Shown piece by piece: positions 48,619 through 57,305 of a DNA stretch of 64,000 bases. Under the pieces are notes generated by a model. That model saw nothing but the letters and a program-made list of their open reading frames with translations, was not told the DNA's origin and did not search any database. The position numbers and the translations under genes were made by a program. The stretch is from assembly GCF_000828675.1 (NCBI RefSeq), contig NZ_AP014510.1, positions 1,755,413 through 1,819,412 of the forward strand, given 5' to 3'. How positions within the stretch are numbered: the first letter of the stretch is position 1; each line of letters starts with the position of its first letter. Origin of the DNA: Thermotoga profunda AZM34c06 (GTDB taxonomy: Bacteria; Thermotogota; Thermotogae; Thermotogales; DSM-5069).

Positions 48619-48624
48619 ATTATA
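48619..48624 (-). promoter_or_regulatory. -10 element giving a leaderless transcript
   Basis: TATAAT on the minus strand ends 7 nt before ATG 48611, so the predicted +1 falls at 48611-48612. TTGATT lies 19 nt upstream as a possible -35. Confidence 0.5.
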
Positions 48625-48660
48625 CTACCTTTCCTGGTTCAAAAATCAAGGTTTTTCTTG

Positions 48661-48688
48661 TTGATTCAAAAAGACGGTTTGGTAGAAT
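48661..48688 (+). promoter_or_regulatory. promoter of D-aminoacylase gene
   Basis: -35 TTGATT (48661-48666), 16-bp spacer, -10 TAGAAT (48683-48688). AAAGGAG lies between it and the TTG start at 48712. Confidence 0.6.
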
Positions 48689-48711
48689 AAGTAAAAAGGA
48701 GATGATACTTC

Positions 48712-50295
48712 TTGTACGATCTACTGATTTTGAACGCAATGATAATCGATGGTACTTCATCACCTTGGTTTTATGGAGATATTGGCATAGTCGGAGAAAA
48801 AATCTCAGCGATAGGCGACTTAAAGAGATGTAAAGCAAGAAAGATCATAGATGTCAAAGGTTTATTTGCCTGTCCTGGTTTTGTGGATATTCACAGTCAT
48901 TCAGACTTTCACACACTTGTGGATAACAAGTGTGAAAGCAAGATAAGGCAAGGTGTCACTACAGAAGTCATCGGAAATTGTGGATACTCTCTTGCTCCAT
49001 TACTCGGTGAAGCGCTTGAAGAAAGTAGGAAATCTCATTTTGAATTGTACGGTATAGAAGCTGGATGGCAGACTGTTGAAGAATATCTCCAAGCATTGGA
49101 AAGATCAAGACCATCTGTGAATTACGCCATGTTGGTTGGTCATGGAGCAATTAGAAAATCTGTGATGGGTTATGAAAAAAGAGATCCAACCGAAGAAGAA
49201 TTATCAAGAATGAAAAAACTACTCGACCAAGCGATGAAACAAGGTGCTTTTGGAATGAGTACGGGTCTAATTTATTCACCTGGTTCATTTGCAAAGACAG
49301 GTGAAATAATAGAATTGTGTAAAGTTGTCGCAAAAAGAAATGGTATTTACACAACTCACATGAGAAGCGAGAGTGAATATTTAGAAGAGTCGGTCCTTGA
49401 ATCTATTGAGATAGGTGAAAAATCCAAGGTTTCGGTACAGATATCGCACCATAAAGCCTGTGGTAGAAAATATTTTGGTAAGGTCAATAAAACGCTTGAG
49501 ATGATTAAAGAGGCAAGATCAAGAGGTATAGATGTGACCTGTGATGTTTATCCATACACTGCTACGGCGACAGATCTCGATGCGATATTGCCAGATTGGG
49601 TACACGAAGGTGGCATTCAGAAACTCATCGAAAGACTCAAAGATAAGAACATAAGAGAGAAGATCAAAAAACAAATTGATCCTGTTCAAAAAGCCATGAG
49701 TGGATATGAAAATCTCTATATAACTTATACGTTTACCGAGAAAAATAAGCAATTTCAAGGAAAAAGTATCGCTGAAATCTCCAAGATTTTGAACAAAGAT
49801 CCACTGGACACTGCCTTTGATTTGATTGTTGAAGAAAAGTCAAAGGTTGGCATGATGAGATTTGCAATGGACGAAGAAGATGTGAAAAAAGTAATCTCAA
49901 GTCCATTTTCAATGATTGGATCTGATGGTAGTGCCCTTTCAGTCGATGGTGTTCTTTCACATGGACATCCACATCCAAGAAATTTTGGTACCTTTCCAAG
50001 GGTGATTGCACGTTATGTAAAAGAATTCAAGGTGATAACCTTAGAACAAGCCATCTACAAAATGACATCGTTCCCAGCACGAAGGGTGGGTATATTCAAT
50101 AGGGGTATCATTCGACCAAAGATGGCTGCTGATATAGTAATCTTTGATTTTGATAAAATTCAAGACTTGGCTACCTATGAAAATCCAAAGCACTACCCTC
50201 AGGGCATAATTCATGTGATAGTAAATGGCGAACCCACTATTTTTGAGACTGAACATACAAAAGCTCGTGCTGGGAAGATTCTCAGAAAGAGTTGA
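48712..50295 (+). CDS. N-acyl-D-amino-acid deacylase (D-aminoacylase)
   Basis: 527 residues from TTG 48712, 10 nt after AAAGGAG. Amidohydrolase superfamily: IDGTSSPWFYGDIGIVG, metal motif DIHSHSDFH, TTEVIGNCGYSLAP, ISHHKACGRKYFGKVNKT, DVYPYTATATDL, SDGSALSVDG, HPRNFGTFPRV, closing KMAADIVIFD. It frees D-amino acids from N-acyl or N-formyl forms. Its TGA touches the convergent agmatinase stop with no bases between. Confidence 0.92.
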   Translation: MYDLLILNAMIIDGTSSPWFYGDIGIVGEKISAIGDLKRCKARKIIDVKGLFACPGFVDIHSHSDFHTLVDNKCESKIRQGVTTEVIGNCGYSLAPLLGEALEESRKSHFELYGIEAGWQTVEEYLQALERSRPSVNYAMLVGHGAIRKSVMGYEKRDPTEEELSRMKKLLDQAMKQGAFGMSTGLIYSPGSFAKTGEIIELCKVVAKRNGIYTTHMRSESEYLEESVLESIEIGEKSKVSVQISHHKACGRKYFGKVNKTLEMIKEARSRGIDVTCDVYPYTATATDLDAILPDWVHEGGIQKLIERLKDKNIREKIKKQIDPVQKAMSGYENLYITYTFTEKNKQFQGKSIAEISKILNKDPLDTAFDLIVEEKSKVGMMRFAMDEEDVKKVISSPFSMIGSDGSALSVDGVLSHGHPHPRNFGTFPRVIARYVKEFKVITLEQAIYKMTSFPARRVGIFNRGIIRPKMAADIVIFDFDKIQDLATYENPKHYPQGIIHVIVNGEPTIFETEHTKARAGKILRKS

Positions 50296-51159
50296 TCAAC
50301 AGACACACATCAAGATTTCTCTTAAAATCTTTGCTGCTAAAATGCTTGTTCTTTCTGAGAGATCTGCCAGTGGAGAAACTTCAACTAAGTCAAAGCCAAC
50401 TATTTTCAGTTCTTTAAATCTTTGGATTATTTCAAAGATTTCCTTTGGAGTACATCCACCTGGCTCAGGAGTTCCAGTACCAGGCGCGAAGGCGGGATCA
50501 AATACGTCTATATCAAAAGTTATGTACACTGGAAAATCTTTCAATTCATCAAGTATTTTCATAAAAGGTTCTTTCACGTCATACAGAAAAGTTCTTGTGT
50601 GATCTTTTGCAAAATCGAATTCTTCCTTTAAGCCAGATCTGATGCCAAATTGATATAAATGTCTGTCTTTGATATATTCGCACACCCTTCTCAGAACTGT
50701 ACCATGAGAGAGCTTTTCACCAAAAAGAGTATCTCTCAAGTCTGCGTGTGCATCAAAGTGAATGACTTTCAACTCCGGGTACTTCAGTACAACTTGTTTG
50801 ACTATGGGAAGTGTTATCAAATGTTCTCCACCGATGAAAATCGGTATTTTTTCATCCTGAATGATTTTACTCGAGATCTTCTCAATTAGCTCGAGGCTCT
50901 TTTGAAGATTTCCCAATGGCATCTCGATATCACCGGCGTCATAAAAAAATTTGTTATTCAAGGAATCATCTAAATATGGACTGTAGTCTTCTAAGCCATA
51001 GGAAAGCTCTCTGATTCTCTTAGGTGCCACACGTGTCCCGGGTCTGAAACTCGTCGTCTGATCCAGTGGCGCACCTACGATAACTGCCTTGCTCGATTCG
51101 TAGTCATCTTTTGATCTTAAAAAAGTATATTGGCTCACCAAACCTTCAAATCTCTTCAT
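50296..51159 (-). CDS. speB: agmatinase / ureohydrolase
   Basis: 287 residues. Ureohydrolase motifs binding two Mn: FIGGEHLITLP, VIHFDAHADLRD, SHGTVLRRV, ITFDIDVFDPAFAPGTGTPEPGG. Agmatinase is the likely activity (putrescine plus urea from agmatine), though other guanidino substrates are possible. AAGGAGGT for its start lies in the end of the helicase gene, with which it overlaps by 4 nt (ATGA). Confidence 0.92.
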   Translation of the reverse strand: MKRFEGLVSQYTFLRSKDDYESSKAVIVGAPLDQTTSFRPGTRVAPKRIRELSYGLEDYSPYLDDSLNNKFFYDAGDIEMPLGNLQKSLELIEKISSKIIQDEKIPIFIGGEHLITLPIVKQVVLKYPELKVIHFDAHADLRDTLFGEKLSHGTVLRRVCEYIKDRHLYQFGIRSGLKEEFDFAKDHTRTFLYDVKEPFMKILDELKDFPVYITFDIDVFDPAFAPGTGTPEPGGCTPKEIFEIIQRFKELKIVGFDLVEVSPLADLSERTSILAAKILREILMCVC

Positions 51160-52700
51160 TTTATTACCTCCTTATCTTCAATCATTTTGATATCAATGAT
51201 TCTATCTACTCTGAATGTTCTCAGATCTTTTCTTTCAAAACAGTAACCCTGAAGACCTAAAAACTTTTTTCCAGAGTAAGAAAATTCTCCCACTCTCCTT
51301 GGCTCAACAACTCTCCTTGATTTCTCATTATCAGACCTCACATAGACGATCAAAAGGCATTTTTTCAATTCAATAGCCTTGTTTATGAGTGCTATTTTTT
51401 CGCCCAGAGATAGCTTTTTTTCACTATTTTTACACTGAAGATCTCTCAAAAATCTGAAAATTCTTCTATCGAGCATTATGTCTTTTTTCGTTACAGCTCT
51501 TGTAAGTGAAATCCCATTCAGGCGAGTACATCTACTCAATGCCACATACAGTTGTCCTGGAGCAAAAAGATGTTTTGAAAGATCGATGATCACACTATCA
51601 AAAGTTTTGCCCTGGCTCTTGTGTATCGTGACAGCCCATGCCAATCTCATTGGAAATTGACTGAATGTACCTACTGTTTCCGTCTCGATTATCTTTTTTC
51701 GTTTGTTGTATCTATAATGAAATATATCCCAAGTGTAGCGCGTCACTTCTTCAATTCTATTATCAGAAAAAAGAACTTCGACGGTATCTTCATCTTGATG
51801 AATATTTACGACTTTTCCAATAGAACCATTCACCCATCTATCATCACTATCGTTATTCAACATCATTACTTGTGCACCTTTTTTTAGCGTGAGTATATAA
51901 TCTGCGGGAAAAGAGCTTTCGTCAAAGTCTCCTTGTATCTTGGCTTCGAGTTTGTACAGTTTACCTTTGATCTGTCTGAGTTTTTCCTGATTCACACTAT
52001 TCGCAGTTTGGTTGTAACCCGTCAGATAGATGGTATATTTAGTATTAATAGGGTGCACATTCACCCTGCTGTTGAGAATAGATAGACTTTTCTCACTTAC
52101 GGTTCCATTTCTAACTTCATTGAGGATTCTCACGAATAATTCATCATTTTGCCTGTAAACCTTTTCAAGTTCTATGAATTCCCAGTCAACGTTTTTGAAG
52201 GCGTCTGAGTCGAAAAAATATTCGCTTTTGTATCGTTCTTTGAAGAATTCCTTTTCTTTCCTTGCGACTACGGGTGGTAATTGATATAGATCTCCAATCA
52301 AGATCATCTGAACACCGCCGAAAGGTTTATTAGAATCTCGAGCATTTAAACGCAAGAATCTATCGACACAATCAAACAAATCAGCTCTAACCATAGAGAT
52401 CTCATCAATGATGATAGTATCTATTTCTTTGTAAAGTTCATCATCCATTACATCAATATTCTCGATGGTCACGCCGGGTTTGAATTTGAAAAATGAATGG
52501 ATCGTCTCACCATTAACATTCAATGCTGCAACACCTGTTGGGGCGAGAACTACAACCTTTTTCTTTGTTTTGCTACGAAAATACATGAGCAACGTAGATT
52601 TACCAGTCCCAGCCCTGCCAGTTATAAAAATGTTCTTATCTGATTTTTCCATTAACTCTAATGCATTCAAAAATTGTTCATTCAATTCTATTTTGCTCAT
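51156..52700 (-). CDS. Pif1-family DNA helicase with C-terminal WYL domain
   Basis: 514 residues. SF1B motifs: Walker A ITGRAGTGKSTLL (about 26-38), LAPTGVAALNVNG, TIHSFF, Walker B IIDEISMV, GDLYQLPPV, LEKVYRQND, and the C-terminal TIHKSQGKTFDSVIIDL and YVALSRCTRLNG. Residues about 430-514 (IALINKAIELKKCLLIVYV...RRVVEPRRVGEF...LGLQGYCFERKDLRTFRVDRI) form a WYL domain. In the Thermotoga elfii Pif1 this WYL module is reported to bind ssDNA. It unwinds 5'-3', probably at forks, G4s or R-loops. No ribosome site is visible. Confidence 0.95.
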   Translation of the reverse strand: MSKIELNEQFLNALELMEKSDKNIFITGRAGTGKSTLLMYFRSKTKKKVVVLAPTGVAALNVNGETIHSFFKFKPGVTIENIDVMDDELYKEIDTIIIDEISMVRADLFDCVDRFLRLNARDSNKPFGGVQMILIGDLYQLPPVVARKEKEFFKERYKSEYFFDSDAFKNVDWEFIELEKVYRQNDELFVRILNEVRNGTVSEKSLSILNSRVNVHPINTKYTIYLTGYNQTANSVNQEKLRQIKGKLYKLEAKIQGDFDESSFPADYILTLKKGAQVMMLNNDSDDRWVNGSIGKVVNIHQDEDTVEVLFSDNRIEEVTRYTWDIFHYRYNKRKKIIETETVGTFSQFPMRLAWAVTIHKSQGKTFDSVIIDLSKHLFAPGQLYVALSRCTRLNGISLTRAVTKKDIMLDRRIFRFLRDLQCKNSEKKLSLGEKIALINKAIELKKCLLIVYVRSDNEKSRRVVEPRRVGEFSYSGKKFLGLQGYCFERKDLRTFRVDRIIDIKMIEDKEVIK

Positions 52701-52709
52701 ATCTGATTT

Positions 52710-52715
52710 ATTATG
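52710..52715 (-). promoter_or_regulatory. -10 element close to Pif1 start
   Basis: TGT CATAAT (extended -10) on the minus strand; predicted +1 near 52703, only about 3 nt before ATG 52700, so this too may be a leaderless or near-leaderless message. Confidence 0.4.
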
Positions 52716-52741
52716 ACATGCTAACTATGAAATTTTGTAAA

Positions 52742-52770
52742 TTGACGATGCCGACTTTTATGCGTATAAT
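52742..52770 (+). promoter_or_regulatory. promoter of peptide importer operon
   Basis: -35 TTGACG (52742-52747), 17-bp spacer, -10 TATAAT (52765-52770), the strongest sigma-70 match in the window; AAGGGGG follows before ATG 52798. Confidence 0.8.
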
Positions 52771-52797
52771 CATTCTAAACAAAGGGGGTATAGTAAA

Positions 52798-54891
52798 ATG
52801 AGAAAGTTTCTTGTTTCATTTGGCATTTTTTCACTACTCGTTTTTTGTTTTGGTCAGATTAGTTTGCAAGAAGCCGCTCCAGTTATCCAAAAACTTGGTA
52901 TCTTAAAAACAGTCGATGATTCAGCTCTAACCTATGACGAATTCTATTCTGCAGTAGCAAAAGCCTTCCCCGGAAAAGAATCACTAATAAAGAAAGGAAC
53001 AGACCAAGTTCTGAGAAAAGACTTTATCATGACACTTGTAAAGGTACTTGGACTTGAAAAAGAAGCTGCAAAATTCGTGGAGATTTGTACTCTCGCAAAC
53101 GATGAAGATAAAGTCCCAAAGGAAGCCATAGGTGCATTCACACTTGCATTTAGAAGCGACAGACAACTTTTAGATTATCGTTATGGTCATTTGCTTGAGC
53201 CACTGTCACCAATAACAAAAGCAGAAGCGGCGAGATCTTTTTACATGGCACTTTATCCACCAAAACGTGGTGGAACAATCGTAACAGCAGTTGGAGCAGA
53301 TCCCAAGGGATTCAACACTCTGTTCACTTCTTCAGGTCTCACTTGGACGATTTGCAACATCATTGGTGATGGAAATACGGGAACCGATGACAATGGTTTT
53401 TACCATCCAAGGATGATAAAAAGAATACCTACAATTGAAAACGGCCTTGTGAAAATCAATCAAGATGGTTCGATGAGTGTAACCTTTGAACTCAGAAAAG
53501 GTATGAAATGGCACGATGGTCAACCAGTCACGGCACATGATGCAAAATTCCAATGGGAAGTCATGGTTTCTGAAGCCCCTGTGACATCAAACTACTTTGA
53601 GAAGATGGCAGATCGAGTCGATGTAATAGATGATTATACATTCACAGTTCACTTCCCCAATCCAGTACCGGGTGCTGAACTTGGCTCATCGGTTTATGCC
53701 TATTACTATGGTTGGTTTCAGCTTCCTGAACATCTCTATAGAAAGGATTTTGAGGAAGCCAAGAAAACAGGGAACTGGGATCAATTCGTTCAGAAGGTCA
53801 CCTTCAATCCGATCATGACAGGACCTTACAAATTCAAAGAGTACGTCGAAGGACAGTATATTGTCTTGGAAGCGTTTGATGATTATTACATGGGTCGACC
53901 GAATATCGATCAAATAGTTATGAGAATCATCCCGGATAGCGATGTCGTTTTTGCATCAGTTCTCAAAGGTGAAATAGATTTTGGACGTTACACACTCGAT
54001 CTTAAGCAAAGTTTGCAACTTGAGAAAGACAAAGGAGACATATTTAATGTTTACTTCACTCCCAACGTGGCTCTATGGACGATTGATTTGAATTTCAGAG
54101 ATCCAAATGATCTTTCAAAACCACATCCATTGTTCTCTGATGTAAGGGTCAGACAAGCCATTTTATATGCAATCGACCGCCAACAAATAAACAACGTTGT
54201 ATTTTTCGGAAAAGGTCAGATTGTAGATACATGGATCACAGAAGTTCATATGATGAGAGATGCCTTGAAAGGAGACCATATAAAGAGATATTCATATGAT
54301 CTGAAAAAAGCAGAAGAATTACTTGCTCAAGCTGGCTGGAAAAAGAATAAACAAGGATTGCTTGAGAAAGATGGTAAGGTTTTTGAGTTTACATTAATCG
54401 CAGGTGCGGGAAGCAGTCAGAATGAATTAATAACTCAGTTGATACAAGGTATGCTCAAAAAGGTTGGAATATCTGTAAAGATAGAAATGAAACCTGCCAT
54501 TGTGATATGGGATGAAGCCCCTATGGGTAAATTCGATGCATGGCTGACTGGCTGGGGTTATGGTGTTAGTGATGAGGCTTTGAATTACTGGGGTAGCGAC
54601 ATGATACCATCACAGGAAAACAACTGGGGTGGTACAAATTACACAGGTTGGTCTAATCCAAAGAACGATGAGATACTCGCAAAAATGGCAACAGAAGTTG
54701 ATTTTGCAAAGAGAGTCGAGTTATATAAACAACATTTCGCACTTTGGACCAATGACCTACCGGTTCTACCTTTGATCTCAGATCCAACACCTCATTTTGC
54801 AAAGAAATACATAAAAAGTTTCAACTCGACCTATGACAGTGGTCTTGGTTGGATTATCTACAACTGGTATATAGATACAGAGCAGCATTAA
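52798..54891 (+). CDS. peptide-binding protein (family 5) with SLH-like N-terminus
   Basis: 697 residues; usual family-5 binding proteins are about 530-600. Signal peptide (RKFLVSFGIFSLLVFCFG), then an extra segment of about 135 residues resembling S-layer homology repeats (AAPVIQKLGILK..LTYDEFYSAVAKAF; LLEPLSPITKAEAARSFYMAL), then SBP_bac_5 from about residue 160 (RGGTIVTAVGADPKGFNTLF, FELRKGMKWHDGQPVTAHD, GPYKFKEYVEGQYIVLEAFDDYYMG, DVRVRQAILYAIDRQ). It binds oligopeptides for the Dpp-type importer downstream; the SLH part may tether it to the wall or outer layer. Confidence 0.93.
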   Translation: MRKFLVSFGIFSLLVFCFGQISLQEAAPVIQKLGILKTVDDSALTYDEFYSAVAKAFPGKESLIKKGTDQVLRKDFIMTLVKVLGLEKEAAKFVEICTLANDEDKVPKEAIGAFTLAFRSDRQLLDYRYGHLLEPLSPITKAEAARSFYMALYPPKRGGTIVTAVGADPKGFNTLFTSSGLTWTICNIIGDGNTGTDDNGFYHPRMIKRIPTIENGLVKINQDGSMSVTFELRKGMKWHDGQPVTAHDAKFQWEVMVSEAPVTSNYFEKMADRVDVIDDYTFTVHFPNPVPGAELGSSVYAYYYGWFQLPEHLYRKDFEEAKKTGNWDQFVQKVTFNPIMTGPYKFKEYVEGQYIVLEAFDDYYMGRPNIDQIVMRIIPDSDVVFASVLKGEIDFGRYTLDLKQSLQLEKDKGDIFNVYFTPNVALWTIDLNFRDPNDLSKPHPLFSDVRVRQAILYAIDRQQINNVVFFGKGQIVDTWITEVHMMRDALKGDHIKRYSYDLKKAEELLAQAGWKKNKQGLLEKDGKVFEFTLIAGAGSSQNELITQLIQGMLKKVGISVKIEMKPAIVIWDEAPMGKFDAWLTGWGYGVSDEALNYWGSDMIPSQENNWGGTNYTGWSNPKNDEILAKMATEVDFAKRVELYKQHFALWTNDLPVLPLISDPTPHFAKKYIKSFNSTYDSGLGWIIYNWYIDTEQH

Positions 54892-54892
54892 T

Positions 54893-54913
54893 AGCTGGGG
54901 GTTGCCCCCAGCT
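54893..54913 (+). other. intercistronic hairpin after binding-protein gene
   Basis: 9-bp perfect stem AGCTGGGGG-TTG-CCCCCAGCT beginning 2 nt after the binding-protein stop, without a T-run. Same position and type as the hairpin after the sugar-binding protein at 5131-5154; probably protects the abundant binding-protein mRNA. Confidence 0.6.
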
Positions 54914-54935
54914 TCACCTTTAAGGGGGCTTTGAG

Positions 54936-56294
54936 ATGAATTTTGACTATTTGGTCGATCAGATACCAGATTACAAAAGATTTTTCTATGTCGATGAATT
55001 TGACAAAAGAACACGAGAACTCGCCAAAAAATTTCCTAAGGTGGTACAAGTTCATGAGATTGGCAAATCGAGAAATGGTCATTCGATAAAAGTGGTCAAG
55101 ATAGGTAACGGTTCTAAGAATGCATTGATGTTTGGCTGCCCTCACCCTAACGAACCAATAGGTGCGATGATGTTAGATTTTCTTTGTGAGAAACTTGCAC
55201 AAGATGAGCAACTGAGATCATATTTTGATTACACCTGGTATTTAATAAAAGTCATAGATCCAGATGGTACAAAGTTGAACGAGGGTTGGTTTTCAAATCC
55301 ACAGTCCATAAAGTCTTATGCGAGTAATTTTTACAGACCACCGGGACACAAGCAAGTTGAGTGGACCTTCCCTGTGGATTATAAAACCCTGCATTTTCAT
55401 GATCCATTACCAGAAACACAAGCCTTGATGAAGATCATGGAGGAGAAAAAACCAGTTTTCATGTACTCTTTACACAACGCCGGCTTTGGCGGTGTTTATT
55501 ATTACATATCTAACGATTCACCAAAACTCTATGAAGATTTCCACACCATCCCTCATAGATTTAAAGTGCCATTAGCACTTGGTGAACCAGAAGTTCCATA
55601 TCTGAAGATGCTCTCAAAGGCCATATACAAACTTTCTCCGATAACCGAGGAATACGATTATCTTGAAAAACACGCAAAGGTCGATCCTGCTCAAATCATA
55701 AGAGCTGGTGCAAGCTCAGATGAATATGCTCAACGTGTAGCGAATACCTATTCTCTTGTCTGTGAAGTCCCGTATTACTATGATCCAAGGATAGAAGATA
55801 TCTCACAAGCTCAGATGACAAGAAAGGAAGCAAGACTCATATCCTGGGAGAGTTCAACAAAACAATATGACTTTGTCAAAGAAGTCTTTGAAATATGCAA
55901 AGATTACTCAAATGAACATTCTCCATTTTACGAGGTACTCAAAAATTACGTTGAGATTATGCCAGAACATCTTAACGCAGAGAAAAACTGGATCGAAACC
56001 GATCCACAACTTCAAAGAAAGGCTACCGTTGCTGAAGTTTTTGATAATACCTGTGTCACACAGTTCTACCAATCTCTAATGCTCGGTATGCTAAAAAGGT
56101 TTGTCGGTGATATTCTTGAAAATTACAAAGACGAGAAAATATCTGAAGTCAAAAAGAAAGTCGACAATCAGTTTAAGAAAAAGATAGAATATCTTGAAAA
56201 GAATCTCAACTACAGAGCAATACCGATAAGAGATTTGGTCGCCATACAATTGTTGGCAGGATTAAAAACAGCCGAATATGTACAATCGTTGTAG
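54936..56294 (+). CDS. M14 family zinc carboxypeptidase/amidase
   Basis: 452 residues, no signal peptide. Zinc ligands His and Glu in FGCPHPNEPIGAMM (HxxE), third ligand His in YSLHNAGFGGVYYY, substrate-binding segment VIDPDGTKLNEGWF (Arg/Asn region), catalytic Glu in SLVCEVPYYYDPR. A cytoplasmic M14 enzyme between peptide-binding protein and permeases suggests it processes imported peptides; MpaA of E. coli, which cuts gamma-D-Glu-Dap in murein tripeptide, is a plausible functional analogue. AAGGGGG precedes ATG. Confidence 0.88.
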   Translation: MNFDYLVDQIPDYKRFFYVDEFDKRTRELAKKFPKVVQVHEIGKSRNGHSIKVVKIGNGSKNALMFGCPHPNEPIGAMMLDFLCEKLAQDEQLRSYFDYTWYLIKVIDPDGTKLNEGWFSNPQSIKSYASNFYRPPGHKQVEWTFPVDYKTLHFHDPLPETQALMKIMEEKKPVFMYSLHNAGFGGVYYYISNDSPKLYEDFHTIPHRFKVPLALGEPEVPYLKMLSKAIYKLSPITEEYDYLEKHAKVDPAQIIRAGASSDEYAQRVANTYSLVCEVPYYYDPRIEDISQAQMTRKEARLISWESSTKQYDFVKEVFEICKDYSNEHSPFYEVLKNYVEIMPEHLNAEKNWIETDPQLQRKATVAEVFDNTCVTQFYQSLMLGMLKRFVGDILENYKDEKISEVKKKVDNQFKKKIEYLEKNLNYRAIPIRDLVAIQLLAGLKTAEYVQSL

Positions 56295-56305
56295 GAGGTA
56301 GCATT

Positions 56306-57292
56306 TTGAAGAGATATTTGATCTTTCGTTTCATCGAATTGATTCCCATATTTTTTCTCATCTCCTTGATCATTTTTGTCATTCTAAATGCGATGCCGGG
56401 AGATCCATTACTAACGAGTCGTCTGGAAAATCCACGTGCACTTGTCAGAGATCCAGCCAAGATCGCTGAACTCAGAAGATATTATCATCTCGATGATCCT
56501 TTGATAGTCAGATATGGTTTTTGGCTTACGAGTTTTCTAAAGGGTGATCTTGGCTTTTCTTCGATGTATAAACAACCTGTGCTGGACATTATTGTCAAAA
56601 GACTTCCAAATACGCTCACCTTGACGATAACTGCTTGGATTATAGGGCTTGTAGTGGCTTTTCCAATAGGAATTTATTCTGCTGTTAAGAAATATTCATT
56701 TTTCGACTACTTTTTCACCGTTTTGGCTTTCATTGGTATCTCTCTGCCAACTTTTTGGTTTGCACTGATGGCAATAATCGTGTTTTCTGTAATACTTGGT
56801 TGGTTCCCTATATCTGGTGTTCAGACTTATGGTGTCACAGGTTCCTGGAATATCTTTGTAGATAAACTCAGACACCTGACTTTACCAGCCTTGGTTCTTG
56901 GTTTAGTTCAAGTTGCCTATTGGGTGAGATACATAAGGACATCACTACTGGAAGTTCTCGATCAAGAATATATAAGAACTGCCTACTCAAAAGGTGCAAA
57001 AGAAAGAAGGGTAATCCTAAAGCATGCTTTGAGAAATGCCATGATACCGATAATCACCATAATAGCGCTTGACATACCATATTTCTTTGGTGGTGCGTTG
57101 ATCGTTGAGACGGTCTTTTCATGGCCTGGCATGGGAAGATTGATGTACGAAGCAGTTTTAGCAAGTGATTACAATCTTGCTGTGAATTGTTTGATGTTCA
57201 TTGCTGTTATCACTTTACTGTCGAATTTACTTGCGGATATTCTCTATGCCGTAGTAGATCCAAGAATAAGACTTGGTGCGAAGGCGGTGTGA
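56306..57292 (+). CDS. peptide ABC transporter permease, DppB type
   Basis: 328 residues from TTG 56306 with AGGAGGT upstream. Six helices; N-terminal FIELIPIFFLISLIIFVILNAMPGDP, LPNTLTLTITAW, and the ATPase-docking loop YIRTAYSKGAKERRVILKHALRNAMIP. Heterodimer with the next permease. Confidence 0.95.
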   Translation: MKRYLIFRFIELIPIFFLISLIIFVILNAMPGDPLLTSRLENPRALVRDPAKIAELRRYYHLDDPLIVRYGFWLTSFLKGDLGFSSMYKQPVLDIIVKRLPNTLTLTITAWIIGLVVAFPIGIYSAVKKYSFFDYFFTVLAFIGISLPTFWFALMAIIVFSVILGWFPISGVQTYGVTGSWNIFVDKLRHLTLPALVLGLVQVAYWVRYIRTSLLEVLDQEYIRTAYSKGAKERRVILKHALRNAMIPIITIIALDIPYFFGGALIVETVFSWPGMGRLMYEAVLASDYNLAVNCLMFIAVITLLSNLLADILYAVVDPRIRLGAKAV

Positions 57293-57305
57293 TAAGGTGT
57301 TTTTA

